NCBI GenBank assembly: GCA_023411035.1
Contig: JAEYPE010000146.1
Coordinates: forward strand, 34,091-98,090
Reading direction: 5' to 3'
Origin: Pseudomonadota bacterium
Lineage (GTDB): Bacteria > Pseudomonadota > Alphaproteobacteria > Azospirillales > Azospirillaceae
Length of the DNA stretch: 64,000 nucleotides
Positions 10,695 through 20,169 of this stretch are shown piece after piece. Numbering within the stretch: position 1 is the first letter of the stretch; each line of letters begins with the position of its first letter. The notes beneath the pieces were generated by a model. It was not told where the DNA came from and made no database searches. It saw only the letters and a list, made by a program, of their open reading frames with translations. The translations under genes were made by a program, and so were the position numbers.

Positions 10695-12119
10695 TCACCC
10701 GCCCGGCGCGATGTTCTGGTTCACGCAGAACAGGTTGGACGGGTCGTATTTCGCCTTCAGCGCCCGCAACCGCTCGAAGTTCGGCCCGTAGGCGGCCTGG
10801 ACGCGCTGCTCGTCGTCGGTGACGAAGTTCACATAGACTCCGCCGGTGGCGTAGCGGGCGGTCTGTTCGGAAACGCTACGCGCCCATTGGATGCAGGCGC
10901 TGTCCTCCTGAGCAGTGTTCCAGCGCGCGTGGACGTTCATCACGAACACGGCGTCGCGGTGCGGGTAGGCGGTGGCGTCCGCCGGGACGCGGTTGGCCGC
11001 GGCACCGAGCAGGCCGATGAAAATCTCGCAGTGGTCGGAGGGCAGCCTCCCCGCCTCCTCGACCAGCAGGTCGATCAGCCCGTCTTCCAGCCCGGTGAAG
11101 TTCTGCGATTTCCAATAGTTCCGCGCGCCCGGCACCAAAAGCGGGTCGAAGGCCGCCTGCCACGCCGCGTAGGGCATGAGGCCGACATGCTCCCCGACGG
11201 GCGTCCCCAGCGACAGAACGGGCTCCAGCGCCTTGCGGCCCGCCGCCTCGTCGTCACCGGCGTAGATGACGGGCATCACCACCACCGTCCTGCCATGCAC
11301 GTCCGGCGGCAGGAAGGGCAGGGGCGGGGCCTTGCGCAGCACGACCCAGGCGGTGGCCTCGTCCGGCAGGGCCGCCGTCGCGTCGCGGTAGCGGCGGATC
11401 AGATCGCCCGCCCCGTCGAAGGGATGGACGACCAGCCCGGCCAGCACCATCGGCCCCACGGGATGCAGGCGGAAGGTGAAGGAGGTGACGATGCCGAAAT
11501 TGCCGCCGCCGCCGCGGATGGCCCAGAACAGGTCGGCGTTCTCGTCGGCGCTGGCGCGCAGGAACTTGCCGTCGGCGGTGACCACGTCGGCGGCCAGCAG
11601 ATTGTCCACGGTCAGGCCGTACTTGCGGGTCAGCCAGCCGAACCCGCCGCCCAGCGTCAGCCCGGCGATGCCGGTGGTGGAGTTGATGCCGACCGGCACG
11701 GCCAGCCCGAAGGCCTGCGTCTCCCGGTCCAGATCGCCCAGCGTGGCGCCAGGTGCCACCCGAGCGGTCCGGCTGACCGGATCGACATGGACGAAGCGCA
11801 TGGCGCCGAGGTCGATCAGCAGGCCGCCGTCGCACAGGGAATTGCCCGCGATGTTGTGACCGCCGCCGCGCACCGAAACCAGCAGCCCGTTCTCCCGTGC
11901 GAAGCGCACCGCCTGCATGACGTCGGCGGCCCCGGCGCAGCGGACGATCAGGCCGGGCCGGCGGTCGATCATGGCGTTCCAGATCGTCCGGGCGTCCTCA
12001 TAGCCCGCCGACTGCGGGGTGAGCAGCGGACCACGCAGCCGGGCGGCAAGGTCGTCGATGGCCTGCTGGGAAAGGATCGTCTCCCGCCGGTCGGCGGTGC
12101 GCAGCATGACGTCACCCAT
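10695..12119 (-). CDS. FAD-binding oxidoreductase with BBE C-terminus
   Basis: 474-residue flavoprotein of the PCMH/berberine-bridge family. Seen: RCAGAADVMQAVRFARENGL and VRGGGHNIAGNSLCDGG near residues 55-85 (FAD pyrophosphate loop with the His used for covalent flavin attachment in relatives), TLGGGFGWLTRKYGLTVDN near 150, and the C-terminal YDPSNLFCVNQNI that marks the BBE domain. The ATG at 12119 is chosen because GGAGGTG lies eight bases upstream; longer starts lack this. The substrate is unknown; relatives oxidise sugars, alkaloids or nicotine derivatives. Confidence 0.88.
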   Translation of the reverse strand: MGDVMLRTADRRETILSQQAIDDLAARLRGPLLTPQSAGYEDARTIWNAMIDRRPGLIVRCAGAADVMQAVRFARENGLLVSVRGGGHNIAGNSLCDGGLLIDLGAMRFVHVDPVSRTARVAPGATLGDLDRETQAFGLAVPVGINSTTGIAGLTLGGGFGWLTRKYGLTVDNLLAADVVTADGKFLRASADENADLFWAIRGGGGNFGIVTSFTFRLHPVGPMVLAGLVVHPFDGAGDLIRRYRDATAALPDEATAWVVLRKAPPLPFLPPDVHGRTVVVMPVIYAGDDEAAGRKALEPVLSLGTPVGEHVGLMPYAAWQAAFDPLLVPGARNYWKSQNFTGLEDGLIDLLVEEAGRLPSDHCEIFIGLLGAAANRVPADATAYPHRDAVFVMNVHARWNTAQEDSACIQWARSVSEQTARYATGGVYVNFVTDDEQRVQAAYGPNFERLRALKAKYDPSNLFCVNQNIAPGG

Positions 12120-12290
12120 CGGACACCTCCCCGTAAAAGCAGCAGTTTTCCCGAATAATTTCGCCGCGAAAGCGCAACGACGATAAATCGCTGCTCCAAC
12201 GCAGGCCATTCGGGAAAGGACTCCCACCGGTGTTCTTCCGGACGGAGCCACCCCTCAATTCGGTGTCTGTGCGGCTTCGGCGGGGGCGCG

Positions 12291-12692
12291 TCAGCCGCCC
12301 TGGTTGCGAATCCAGGCGGCGGTGGCGCTGTCCATGGTGTTCTTGTGGTTGATGAACCACTCCGGCACGACCTCGGTCAGATAGCCGCGGACCAGCGCCA
12401 GATTGCCGGCGGCCATGCGCTTGGCGATGCCTTCCAACTCCAGGCGGACGCGGTTGTGCTCATGCACATGGATGGGCGCGGGCGGGAAGCCGTACTGGTG
12501 CATCAGTTCCTCCTCGCGGGCCAGATGGTCGCGGAGGTGCTGGGCGAAGGCCGTGAAATGGGAGGGCAGGTCGGCGTCGGACGCCTTGGCGGCTTCCGCC
12601 AGAAGCTCGACGGTCTCCTTGTGGTCGGCGTCGATGATCGCGTTGCCGACTTCCAGGGACTCGTCCCAGGCGGGGATGGCGAGGGCGGGCAT
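12291..12692 (-). CDS. Bacteriohemerythrin
   Basis: 133-residue single-domain hemerythrin that binds O2 at a di-iron site. The ligand pattern is visible: DADHKE near residue 22, FAQHLRDHLAREEELM near 50-62, VHEHNR near 77 and INHKNTMD near 114. Stand-alone forms in microaerophilic bacteria deliver or sense oxygen. It is preceded and followed by genes on the same strand but with gaps, so it may be monocistronic. Confidence 0.93.
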   Translation of the reverse strand: MPALAIPAWDESLEVGNAIIDADHKETVELLAEAAKASDADLPSHFTAFAQHLRDHLAREEELMHQYGFPPAPIHVHEHNRVRLELEGIAKRMAAGNLALVRGYLTEVVPEWFINHKNTMDSATAAWIRNQGG

Positions 12693-12773
12693 GGTGGTCT
12701 CCGAAGGGATCGTTCGGGGGCACCATACCCATCCCTCGATTATGGATTCTTGACGCCCGTCAAGAAATCCCGG

Positions 12774-14639
12774 TCAGGGCTGATTTTCCAGTTCGTCAAC
12801 AAAACCGCGGATGACGTTCAGCCCCTTCTGCCAGAAGGCCGGGTCGGAGGCGTTCAGGCCGAAGGGCGCCAGAAGCTCCTGGTGGCGCAGCGTGCCGCCC
12901 GCCGACAGCATCGCCAGATACTTCTCCGCGAAGCCCTGTTCCGCCTCCTGATAGACCGCGTAGAGCGAGTTCACGAGGCAGTCGCCGAAGGCGTAGGCGT
13001 AGACGTAAAAGGGCGAATGGATGAAGTGCGGGATGTAGGACCAGTAGTTCCGGTACCCTTCGTCGAAGCGCAGCGCCGGGCCGAGGCTCTCGGTCTGCAC
13101 CGCCATCCAGATCTCGCCGATCCGCTCCGCCGTCAGTTCGCCCTCCCGGCGTTCGGTGTGGACGCGGCGTTCGAAGTCGAAGAAGGCGATCTGGCGGACC
13201 ACCGTGTTCAGCATGTCCTCGACCTTCGAGGCCAGCATGATCTTACGGCGCTTGGGGTCCGTCTCCCGGTCGAGCAGCGCGCGGAAGGTCAGCATCTCGC
13301 CGAACACCGACGCGGTTTCCGCCAGGGTCAGCGGCGTGTCGGACAGAAGGTGCCCCTGTCCGCCCGCCAGGATCTGGTGCACGCCATGCCCCAGTTCATG
13401 GGCGAGCGTCATCACGTCGCGCGTCTTGCCCTGGTAGTTGACCAGCAGATAGGGGTGGACGCTGGGCACCGTGGGGTGGGCGAAGGCGCCCGGCGCCTTG
13501 CCGGGGCGCACCGGCGCGTCGATCCAGGGGTTGTCGAAGAAACGCTTGCCCAGCGCCGCCAGATCCGGCGAGAAGCGGCCATAGGCGCCCAGAACCAGAT
13601 CGCGCGCCTCGTCCCAGCGGATGCTGCGGTCGGTGTCGTCGGGAAGCGGCGCGTTGCGGTCCCAATAATCCAGATGGTCCTGCCCGAACCACTTGGCCTT
13701 CATCGCGTAATAGCGGTGGGACAGGGCCGGGTAGGCGTCCTTCACCGCCGCGGCCAGCGCGTCCACCACCTCGTCCTCGACGCGGTTGGACAGGTTGCGG
13801 GCCGACGTCGGCGCCTTGTAGTTGCGCCACTTGTCGTCGATCTCCTTGTCCTTGGCCAGCGTGTTGGTGACCAGCGCGAACAGGCGGATGTTGTCGCCCA
13901 TCACCCGGCCGATCACCGTCCCGGCCTCCTTGCGGACGTCCGGGCTGCGGTCGGACAGGCGGTTCAGCGCCTCCGCGCAGGTCAGCTCCTTGCCGCCGAT
14001 GGGGAAGCGCAAGGATGCGATGGTCTCGTCGAACAGGCGGTTCCAGGCGGCGCGCCCGACCACATGCTTCTCATGGAGCAGCCGCTCCACCTCATCGGAA
14101 AGCTGATGCTCGCGGAACAGGCGGACGTCGCGCAGCCAGGGGGCGTAGCGGGCAAGGTCCTTCGACGCCTTCAGTTTGGCCTCAAGAACCTTGTCCTCCA
14201 GCCGGTTGATCTCCAGCGTGAAGAAGACGAGGTGCGTGGCGATGCCGTTCACCCGCTCCTGCGCCGACTGGTAGAACTTGGCGATGGCCGGGTCGGTCAT
14301 GTTGCCGTTGTAGATCAGCCCGGCATAGGACATCACCCGCGACAGCACCTCGTCGATGCGCTCGTACTCGCGGATGGCGGCGGCGAAGGCGTCGCCGTCC
14401 AGCCCGTCCAGCTTGCCGGCGTATGTGCCGTGGAAGTCCTTGGACGCACCGTCCATCCGCTCCAGGTCGGCCTTCAGTTCCGGCGACTCCATGCCCGGAT
14501 AGAGGTCGTTCAGGTCCCAAGAGGGCAGGGCGCCGAGGTCCGGGCCGTCCCCCGTGGCGGCCAGGGCGGTGTCGGGCATGGCGGTCCGCGGATCGCCAAG
14601 GGGAACGCCAATCGGGTGCCGGGCGGCGTTGCGGGTCAT
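12774..14639 (-). CDS. pepF: Oligoendopeptidase F (M3 family)
   Basis: Cytoplasmic zinc metallopeptidase that hydrolyses short peptides. 621 residues. The zinc signature is in TLAHELGHGVHQIL near residue 405, followed by LAETASVFGEMLTF with the third ligand Glu; the C-terminus has YAYAFGDCLVNSLYAVYQ, typical of PepF/M3B. The ATG at 14639 has GGAGGG nine bases upstream; a longer in-frame start at 14888 would overlap the neighbouring gene. It follows a small uncharacterised gene on the same strand. Confidence 0.93.
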   Translation of the reverse strand: MTRNAARHPIGVPLGDPRTAMPDTALAATGDGPDLGALPSWDLNDLYPGMESPELKADLERMDGASKDFHGTYAGKLDGLDGDAFAAAIREYERIDEVLSRVMSYAGLIYNGNMTDPAIAKFYQSAQERVNGIATHLVFFTLEINRLEDKVLEAKLKASKDLARYAPWLRDVRLFREHQLSDEVERLLHEKHVVGRAAWNRLFDETIASLRFPIGGKELTCAEALNRLSDRSPDVRKEAGTVIGRVMGDNIRLFALVTNTLAKDKEIDDKWRNYKAPTSARNLSNRVEDEVVDALAAAVKDAYPALSHRYYAMKAKWFGQDHLDYWDRNAPLPDDTDRSIRWDEARDLVLGAYGRFSPDLAALGKRFFDNPWIDAPVRPGKAPGAFAHPTVPSVHPYLLVNYQGKTRDVMTLAHELGHGVHQILAGGQGHLLSDTPLTLAETASVFGEMLTFRALLDRETDPKRRKIMLASKVEDMLNTVVRQIAFFDFERRVHTERREGELTAERIGEIWMAVQTESLGPALRFDEGYRNYWSYIPHFIHSPFYVYAYAFGDCLVNSLYAVYQEAEQGFAEKYLAMLSAGGTLRHQELLAPFGLNASDPAFWQKGLNVIRGFVDELENQP

Positions 14640-14715
14640 TTGTCCCTCCGTTCTGTGCTTGGGAGGGGATATAAGCGCCGCGCGCGTCCTGGGGAAGACT
14701 GTGCTGGGGGTCGGT

Positions 14716-15084
14716 TCAGGGAGCCGGGCTTTCCTGCACGCGCCGGATCGCCGCCTCCACGCATTGCAGATGCAGTTTCCTGCGGGCGAGCTGGCGGGTT
14801 CGCCGCTCCTCCGGGTCGGTGGTGGGCATCGCCTCGATGGCGCAGCCGCGCCAGCCGTTGGCGTCCAGCGCGCGGGCGACCTCCGCATAGCCGAAATAGC
14901 CCTTGTCCGGCTGCTCCCACGGGGCGCGGAAGTCGGCGCGGCGCAGAACGAAGCGGTTGGACTGGCTGGACCCGCCCAGATTGGTCAGCCGGGCCAGGAT
15001 CAGCCGCTCGCCGTTCGGGTGGACAACGGTCAGGATCGGGCGGATTCCCGTGATGGGCGGGTCGATGCTCATGACGACATGCAT
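14716..15084 (-). CDS. Uncharacterised 122-residue protein
   Basis: Not recognised. From the chosen start MHVVMSIDPP it has ordinary amphipathic composition, with TVVHPNGERLILARLTNLGG, a central GYFGYAEVARALDANGWRG, and a basic C-terminal helix with several Arg, one Cys and an acidic/Pro end. No membrane segment or signal peptide. A longer start at 15198 adds a Pro/Arg-rich, low-complexity lead and is less likely; an alternative Met is at 15072. It ends 77 bases before pepF on the same strand. Confidence 0.6.
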   Translation of the reverse strand: MHVVMSIDPPITGIRPILTVVHPNGERLILARLTNLGGSSQSNRFVLRRADFRAPWEQPDKGYFGYAEVARALDANGWRGCAIEAMPTTDPEERRTRQLARRKLHLQCVEAAIRRVQESPAP

Positions 15085-15327
15085 AACGTCCCGTTTCCCA
15101 TTAGGCCAGAGACATGGGCGTTGCCGGGGCCGCAACCGGCTGGCTGCGCATGAGCGCGGGGGGCGCGGTTCCGGCAAGGCAAAGTTGAGAATACGCAAGT
15201 ATGCGCGCTTCTCTCTTTTGAAAATTCATGGTTCACAAGTCAAGGTTGCCTTTTTTCAATGGATGGGCGTGCGGCGGTTCGGCCTGCCGCGAAGCGAACC
15301 TCTGAATGTTGGAAGGAGAGCGCCGTG

Positions 15328-16449
15328 ATGTCGTTGTGGTCCTGTTTGCGAAGGCCGGTGGCGGCGGTTTTATTTGTCTTGTCGGGGCTGCTGCCCGTTG
15401 CCGCGGCCGCGGCCCCGCCGGAGCCGGTCGAACTGCCCGCCGGCACTTACGACGCGAAGGGCACCGCCCTGTCGGCACTGGTCTATGCGCCGGACGGAGC
15501 GCGGGCGCGCGGCAAGGCGCCGCTGCTGGTCGTGCTGCACGGCTGCGAGCAGGACGCCCGGACCTTCTTCGAGGACTCGGGCTGGAAGGACATGGCCGAC
15601 GCCCATGGTTTCGTCGTCCTGTTGCCGGCGCAGAAGCACAATCTGCTGTCCATGGCGGGAACGGGGGGATTCGGGCGCTACGGCAACCCGCTCGGCTGCT
15701 TCAACTTCGCCGACCGGCTGAACAGCCCGCTGACGGGATTCGTCCCGCGCGAGGCCGCGGCCATCGTCTCGATGATCGGCGCGGTCCGCGCCGGCCACGG
15801 GCTGGGGGCTGGCGGCCCGGCGGTGGAGGCGGACAGCATCCACGTCACCGGCCTGTCGGCGGGGGCGGGCATGGCGGCGACCCTGCTGGCCGACCACCCG
15901 CAACTCTTCGCCGGCGGGGCGCTGTTCGCGGGGGTGCCGGCGCTGTGCGCCCGGAGCATGCAGTCCGCCGCGTCGCTCTGCGGCATTTCGGTCATGCGCG
16001 CCTGCGCGGAGGTGAAGGCGCGGCCCGGCGGCTACGACAGCCGCGAATGGGCGAAGGCGATCCAGCACGCGCAGCACCCCACCGGACGCCCACGCGTGCT
16101 GATCGTGCAGGGAACGGCGGATTGCACCGTGGACCCGCAGAACGCCCTCTACCTGACCAGCCAGTGGACGGCCTTCCACGGCCTGCGGGCGGATTCCCCC
16201 GTGGTCATCGGGCAGGAGCCGTCCTGGCCCGATCGCGCCGTGCGGCAGGGCTTCGCCCCGGCGGGCGCCAACGCGCTGTGGGTGGAGACGGTTCTGCTGA
16301 AGGACGTCGGTCACGTCATGCCCATCGACACCGGCAACCCGCAGCGCCCCTGCGGGCGGGTGCGCGTGTCGGACAAGAAGACCTACATCGAGGACGTGGG
16401 GTTCTGCGGCGCGGCGCTGGCCGCCGGTTTCCTGCAATTGCAGCCGTGA
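15328..16449 (+). CDS. Secreted PHB-depolymerase-like (LpqC family) esterase
   Basis: 373-residue alpha/beta-hydrolase with an N-terminal signal peptide (two Arg, then VAAVLFVLSGLLPVAAAAA). Seen: LVVLHGCEQDARTF (oxyanion region), the GLSAGAGMAATLL nucleophile elbow near residue 180, GTADCTVDPQNA (acid loop) and DVGHVMPIDTG (catalytic His). This is the arrangement of the esterase/PHB depolymerase family. The ATG at 15328 follows GGAAGGAGAG; a GTG immediately before it is also possible. It may act on poly- or oligo-hydroxyalkanoates in the periplasm, but feruloyl-type esterases share the fold. Confidence 0.85.
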   Translation: MSLWSCLRRPVAAVLFVLSGLLPVAAAAAPPEPVELPAGTYDAKGTALSALVYAPDGARARGKAPLLVVLHGCEQDARTFFEDSGWKDMADAHGFVVLLPAQKHNLLSMAGTGGFGRYGNPLGCFNFADRLNSPLTGFVPREAAAIVSMIGAVRAGHGLGAGGPAVEADSIHVTGLSAGAGMAATLLADHPQLFAGGALFAGVPALCARSMQSAASLCGISVMRACAEVKARPGGYDSREWAKAIQHAQHPTGRPRVLIVQGTADCTVDPQNALYLTSQWTAFHGLRADSPVVIGQEPSWPDRAVRQGFAPAGANALWVETVLLKDVGHVMPIDTGNPQRPCGRVRVSDKKTYIEDVGFCGAALAAGFLQLQP

Positions 16450-16633
16450 CCACCCGCGGGAGCGGCGGCGGGCGGGCGTGGCGCTCACCAAAGTGGTGCG
16501 ACAGCCCGCCGCACCTTCCGGAATGCCGTTTGCCAAACAGGGCAGCTTTGACGCAGATTGGGGCCGCTGCGTGAACGTTCATTGCGCGGCTGCGGAGAAA
16601 CGCGAACCAAGACAAAATATAAGGGACGCCCCC

Positions 16634-18557
16634 ATGAGCCAAAGCTCGGCCGATCGCTACAACCAGATCCACGCCCGCTCTCTGTCCGATCCCGATGGGT
16701 TCTGGGGTGAGGCTGCGGAGGACATCACCTGGATCAAGCGCTGGGACAAGGTGCTGGACGACAGCAACGCGCCCTTCTACCGCTGGTTCACGGGTGGCGT
16801 TCTGAACACCTGCTACAACGCCGTCGACCGCCATGTGGAGGCCGGACGCGGCGACCAGGCGGCGATCATCTACGACAGCCCGGTCACCCAGACCGTCCAG
16901 ACCATCACCTACGCCGAACTTCAGGATCAGGTCGCCCGCTTCGCCGGCGCGCTGCGCGCCCAGGGCGTGGAGAAGGGCGACCGCGTCATCCTGTACATGC
17001 CGATGATCCCGCAGTCGGTGGTCGCCATGCTGGGCTGCGCGCGTCTGGGCGCGGTCCATTCGGTGGTGTTCGGCGGCTTCGCCCCGCATGAACTGGCGAC
17101 CCGCATCAACGACGCCAAGCCGAAGGCCATCGTCTCCGCCTCCTGCGGCATCGAGCCGAACCGCATCGTCAAGTACAAGCCGATGCTGGACGCCGCCATC
17201 GAGCAGGCGGAGCACAAGCCGTCCAGCGTCATCGTCTTCCAGCGCCCGCAGGAGACCGCGACCCTGGTCGAGGGCCGTGACGTGGATTTGGGTGGAGGCC
17301 GTCGCCAAGGCCGAGCCGGCGGAGTGCGTTCCGGTCGCCGCGACCGACCCGCTCTACATCCTCTACACCTCCGGCACCACGGGCCAGCCGAAGGGCGTCA
17401 TCCGCGACAACGGCGGCCACGCCGTGGCGCTGAAGTGGACGATGAAGAACATCTACAACGTCCAGCCGGGCGAGGTTTATTGGGCCGCGTCGGACGTGGG
17501 CTGGGTGGTCGGCCACTCCTACATCGTCTACGGCCCGCTGCTGCACGGCTGCACCACGGTGGTGTTCGAAGGCAAGCCGGTGGGCACGCCGGACGCCGGC
17601 ACCTTCTGGCGCGTGATCGAGCAGCACAAGATCGGCACGCTGTTCACCGCCCCGACCGCCTTCCGCGCCATCAAGCGCGAGGACCCGAACGCCGAGCTGC
17701 TGAAGAAGTACGACCTGTCGCACTTCCGCGCCCTGTTCCTGGCCGGCGAGCGGTCGGACCCCGACACGCTGCATTGGGCCGAGGACAATCTGAACGTTCC
17801 GGTCATCGACCATTGGTGGCAGACCGAAACCGGCTGGGCGATTTCCGGCAACCCGCTGGGCGTGCATCTGTTCCCGATCAAGTACGGCTCCGCCACCCGC
17901 CCGATGCCGGGCTGGGACGTGCAGATCCTGAACGCCGAGAACAAGGAAGTGCCGCGCGGCGACATCGGCGCCATCTGCGTGAAGCTGCCGCTGCCTCCGG
18001 GCACGCTGCCGACGCTGTGGAACGCCGACGAGCGTTACAAGAAGTCGTACCTGTCCGACTATCCGGGCTATTACCAGACCGGTGACGCGGGCTTCATCGA
18101 CGACGACGGCTACGTCTACATCATGGCCCGCACCGACGACATCATCAACGTCGCCGGTCACCGCCTGTCCACCGGCGGCATGGAAGAGGTGCTGTCCAGC
18201 CACAAGGACGTGGCGGAATGCGCGGTCATCGGCGTGGCCGACGACCTGAAGGGGCAGGTGCCGCTGGGCTTCCTGTGCCTGAAGGCCGGCGTGACCCGTC
18301 CGCACGAGGAGATCGTGAAAGAGGTCGTCCAACTCGTCCGCGAGCAGATCGGCCCGGTCGCCGACTTCAAGCGCGCCGTGGTGGTGGATCGCCTGCCGAA
18401 GACCCGCTCCGGCAAGATCCTGCGCGGCACCATGCAGAAGATCGCCGACAACCAGGACTACAAGACCCCCGCGACCATCGACGATCCGGGCATCCTGCCG
18501 GAGATCGCCGAAGCCCTTCAGTCGCTGGGCTACGCCAAGTCGCATCAGGCCGGTTGA
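16634..18557 (+). pseudogene. prpE: Propionyl-CoA synthetase gene with a one-base frameshift
   Basis: ATP + propionate + CoA to propionyl-CoA + AMP + PPi. Both halves are excellent PrpE matches but lie in different frames. The first frame starts at 16634 (RYNQIHARSLSDPDGFW, FYRWFTGGVLNTCYNAVDRH) and runs correctly to GAT at 17285-17287. The rest (ILYTSGTTGQPKGV, DHWWQTETGWAISGNP, ARTDDIINVAGHRLSTGGM, TRSGKILRGTM with the catalytic Lys) is in the +1 frame to 18557. Removing one T from the TTT at 17287-17289 restores WVEAVAKAE and a 640-residue protein of normal length. As written, translation from 16634 would end at 18085. A real mutation or a read error are both possible. Confidence 0.9.
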
Positions 18558-18590
18558 CAGGTCCCGCCGGCAACGGCGCTGCGTTCGAAG

Positions 18591-18630
18591 CCCCTTCCCC
18601 GGCACGGTCCGGGGGAGGGGTTTTTCTTTT
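18591..18630 (+). terminator. Rho-independent terminator after prpE
   Basis: Arms CCCCTTCCCCGG and CCGGGGGAGGGG (one wobble pair) with a 6-base loop, followed by TTTTTCTTTT. It lies 34 bases after the prpE stop and just before the convergent KfrA-like gene ends. Confidence 0.85.
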
Positions 18631-18634
18631 CCGG

Positions 18635-18943
18635 CTACGCCTTGTTCAGGGTGGGGGCCAGGGTGGACAGGGAGTCGGCCAGTTCGTCCAGCCGGGCCTG
18701 TTCCGCCTCCAGTTCCGCCAGCGCGTGGCGCGCCTTGGTCAGTTCGAGGTCGAGCCGTTCGCGCCGCCGCCGGATCAGTTCCTCCAGCGGGGTCAGCTCC
18801 GCCATGGCCAGCGCCTGGGCAATCGCCGCGTTTCCGCCGCCGCCCATCGCCAGCCGGACCATGCGCGGGGTGGGGCGGATGCCCTGCGCCTCCAGATGGC
18901 GGGCGGTGACCAGGATTTCGATGGTGTCGTGATGGCGTGCCAT
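18635..18943 (-). CDS. Small KfrA-N-like DNA-binding protein
   Basis: 102 residues. The N-terminal half (ILVTARHLEAQGIRPTPRMV, then RLAMGGGGNAAIAQAL) matches the helix-turn-helix pattern of KfrA/DUF-type DNA-binding N-termini. The second half, from about residue 50, is a charged Arg/Glu/Leu helix likely to form a coiled coil. ATG 18943 is chosen for the GGCGGAG upstream; an in-frame Met at 18982 is weaker. It is far shorter than plasmid KfrA, so it is at most a reduced relative. Target unknown. Confidence 0.65.
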   Translation of the reverse strand: MARHHDTIEILVTARHLEAQGIRPTPRMVRLAMGGGGNAAIAQALAMAELTPLEELIRRRRERLDLELTKARHALAELEAEQARLDELADSLSTLAPTLNKA

Positions 18944-19083
18944 GGCTCCGCCCTTGGTTCGCATTGCGGCCAATCTTGCCAAGATGCACGCAGGGATTGT
19001 CGGCGCATCCGCGCGCAGCGGCGATTTGCCACAAGCTTTTGCGGAAACAATCTTTCCGTCTCCGGGGCGCGGATCGGCGCTTG

Positions 19084-19137
19084 CTGTAAATCCATTTCTC
19101 TTGTAGATTAATGGATATTATCACACAGAATTTACAG
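19084..19137. promoter_or_regulatory. Nested inverted repeats upstream of the rhodanese gene
   Basis: An AT-rich island in GC-rich DNA. Outer arms CTGTAAAT (19084-19091) and ATTTACAG (19130-19137) are perfect inverted repeats; inside lie ATCCATT (19090-19096) and AATGGAT (19110-19116), also perfect. This is the likely promoter/operator region of the sulfurtransferase-transporter pair. The regulator is not known. Confidence 0.5.
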
Positions 19138-19206
19138 TTCAATCTGGCGCGCCAGTCTTTCGTTTCACCGATCCGCTTCCGCACCGCTGACGAACCAGGA
19201 GACACG

Positions 19207-20169
19207 ATGAACACGCCGCTGTCCTCAAAGAACCATTCGGCCAAGCGCCATTTCGCCGCCGCCTTCGGCGTCCTGCTGGCGACGACGACTTCGGGATTCG
19301 CCCTGGCCGCCGCCCCGGACGGGCCGCTGGTCACCACCGACTGGTTGGAAAAGAACCTCAATGACCCGAAGGTGAAGGTCATCGAGGTCAGCGTGAATCC
19401 TGGCGTCTATGAACGCGGCCACATTCCCGGCAGCGTGAATTTCTCCTGGCACACCGACCTGAACGACACCGTCCGTCGCGACATCGTGGGCAAGGAGCAG
19501 TTCCAGTCCCTGCTGTCCAAGGCCGGAGTGGAGAAGGACAGCACGGTCATCCTCTACGGCGACACCAACAACTGGTTCGCCGCCTGGGGCGCCTGGGTGT
19601 TCGACATCTACGGCGTGGACAATGTGAAGCTGCTGGATGGCGGCCGCAAGAAGTGGGAGGCGGAGAACCGTCCCCTGTCCACCAAACCGGCGGAGGTGAA
19701 GCCCAGCAACTACGCCGTGTCCAAGGTGAACGCCAACCTTCGTGCCCGCCTGACCGACGTGGTGGCCGTGGCCGACGGCAAGAGCGACGCCAAGCTGGTG
19801 GACATCCGCTCGCCCGACGAATACCAGGGTAAGGTCTTCGCGCCGCAGGGCATCCAGGAACTGTCGATCCGCGCCGGCCATGTGCCGGGTGCGGTGAACG
19901 TCCCCTGGGGCAAGGCGGTGAACGAGGCCGACGGCACCTTCAAGCCGGTGGCGGAGTTGAAGGCGCTCTACGCCTCCGTCGGCATCGACGGCTCGAAGCC
20001 GGTCATCACCTATTGCCGCATCGGCGAGCGGTCGAGCCACACCTGGTTCGCGCTGTCCAAGCTGCTCGGCTATCAGGTGAAGAACTACGACGGGTCCTGG
20101 ACCGAATACGGCAACGCCGTGGGGGTCCCGGTGAACAACCCGGCCGGCACGGTCTGGGCGGCCAAGTGA
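19207..20169 (+). CDS. Exported two-domain sulfurtransferase (rhodanese)
   Basis: 320-residue periplasmic thiosulfate/3-mercaptopyruvate sulfurtransferase. After a signal peptide (FAAAFGVLLATTTSGFALAA) come two rhodanese domains. The N-terminal one has HIPGSVNF and VILYGDTNNWFAAW, with Asp in place of the active Cys. The C-terminal one has SPDEYQGK, GHVPGAVNVPW and the catalytic TYCRIGERSSHTWF loop near residue 280. ATG 19207 follows CAGGAGA. The stop overlaps the GTG of the next gene (GTGA), linking it with a YeeE/YedE transporter; together they suggest thiosulfate-type sulfur uptake. Confidence 0.93.
   Translation: MNTPLSSKNHSAKRHFAAAFGVLLATTTSGFALAAAPDGPLVTTDWLEKNLNDPKVKVIEVSVNPGVYERGHIPGSVNFSWHTDLNDTVRRDIVGKEQFQSLLSKAGVEKDSTVILYGDTNNWFAAWGAWVFDIYGVDNVKLLDGGRKKWEAENRPLSTKPAEVKPSNYAVSKVNANLRARLTDVVAVADGKSDAKLVDIRSPDEYQGKVFAPQGIQELSIRAGHVPGAVNVPWGKAVNEADGTFKPVAELKALYASVGIDGSKPVITYCRIGERSSHTWFALSKLLGYQVKNYDGSWTEYGNAVGVPVNNPAGTVWAAK

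Noticed and set aside
19111..19206. Upstream in-frame start of the rhodanese gene
   Set aside because: The added residues run through the AT-rich inverted repeats and would bury the signal peptide; ATG 19207 has a good ribosome binding site.
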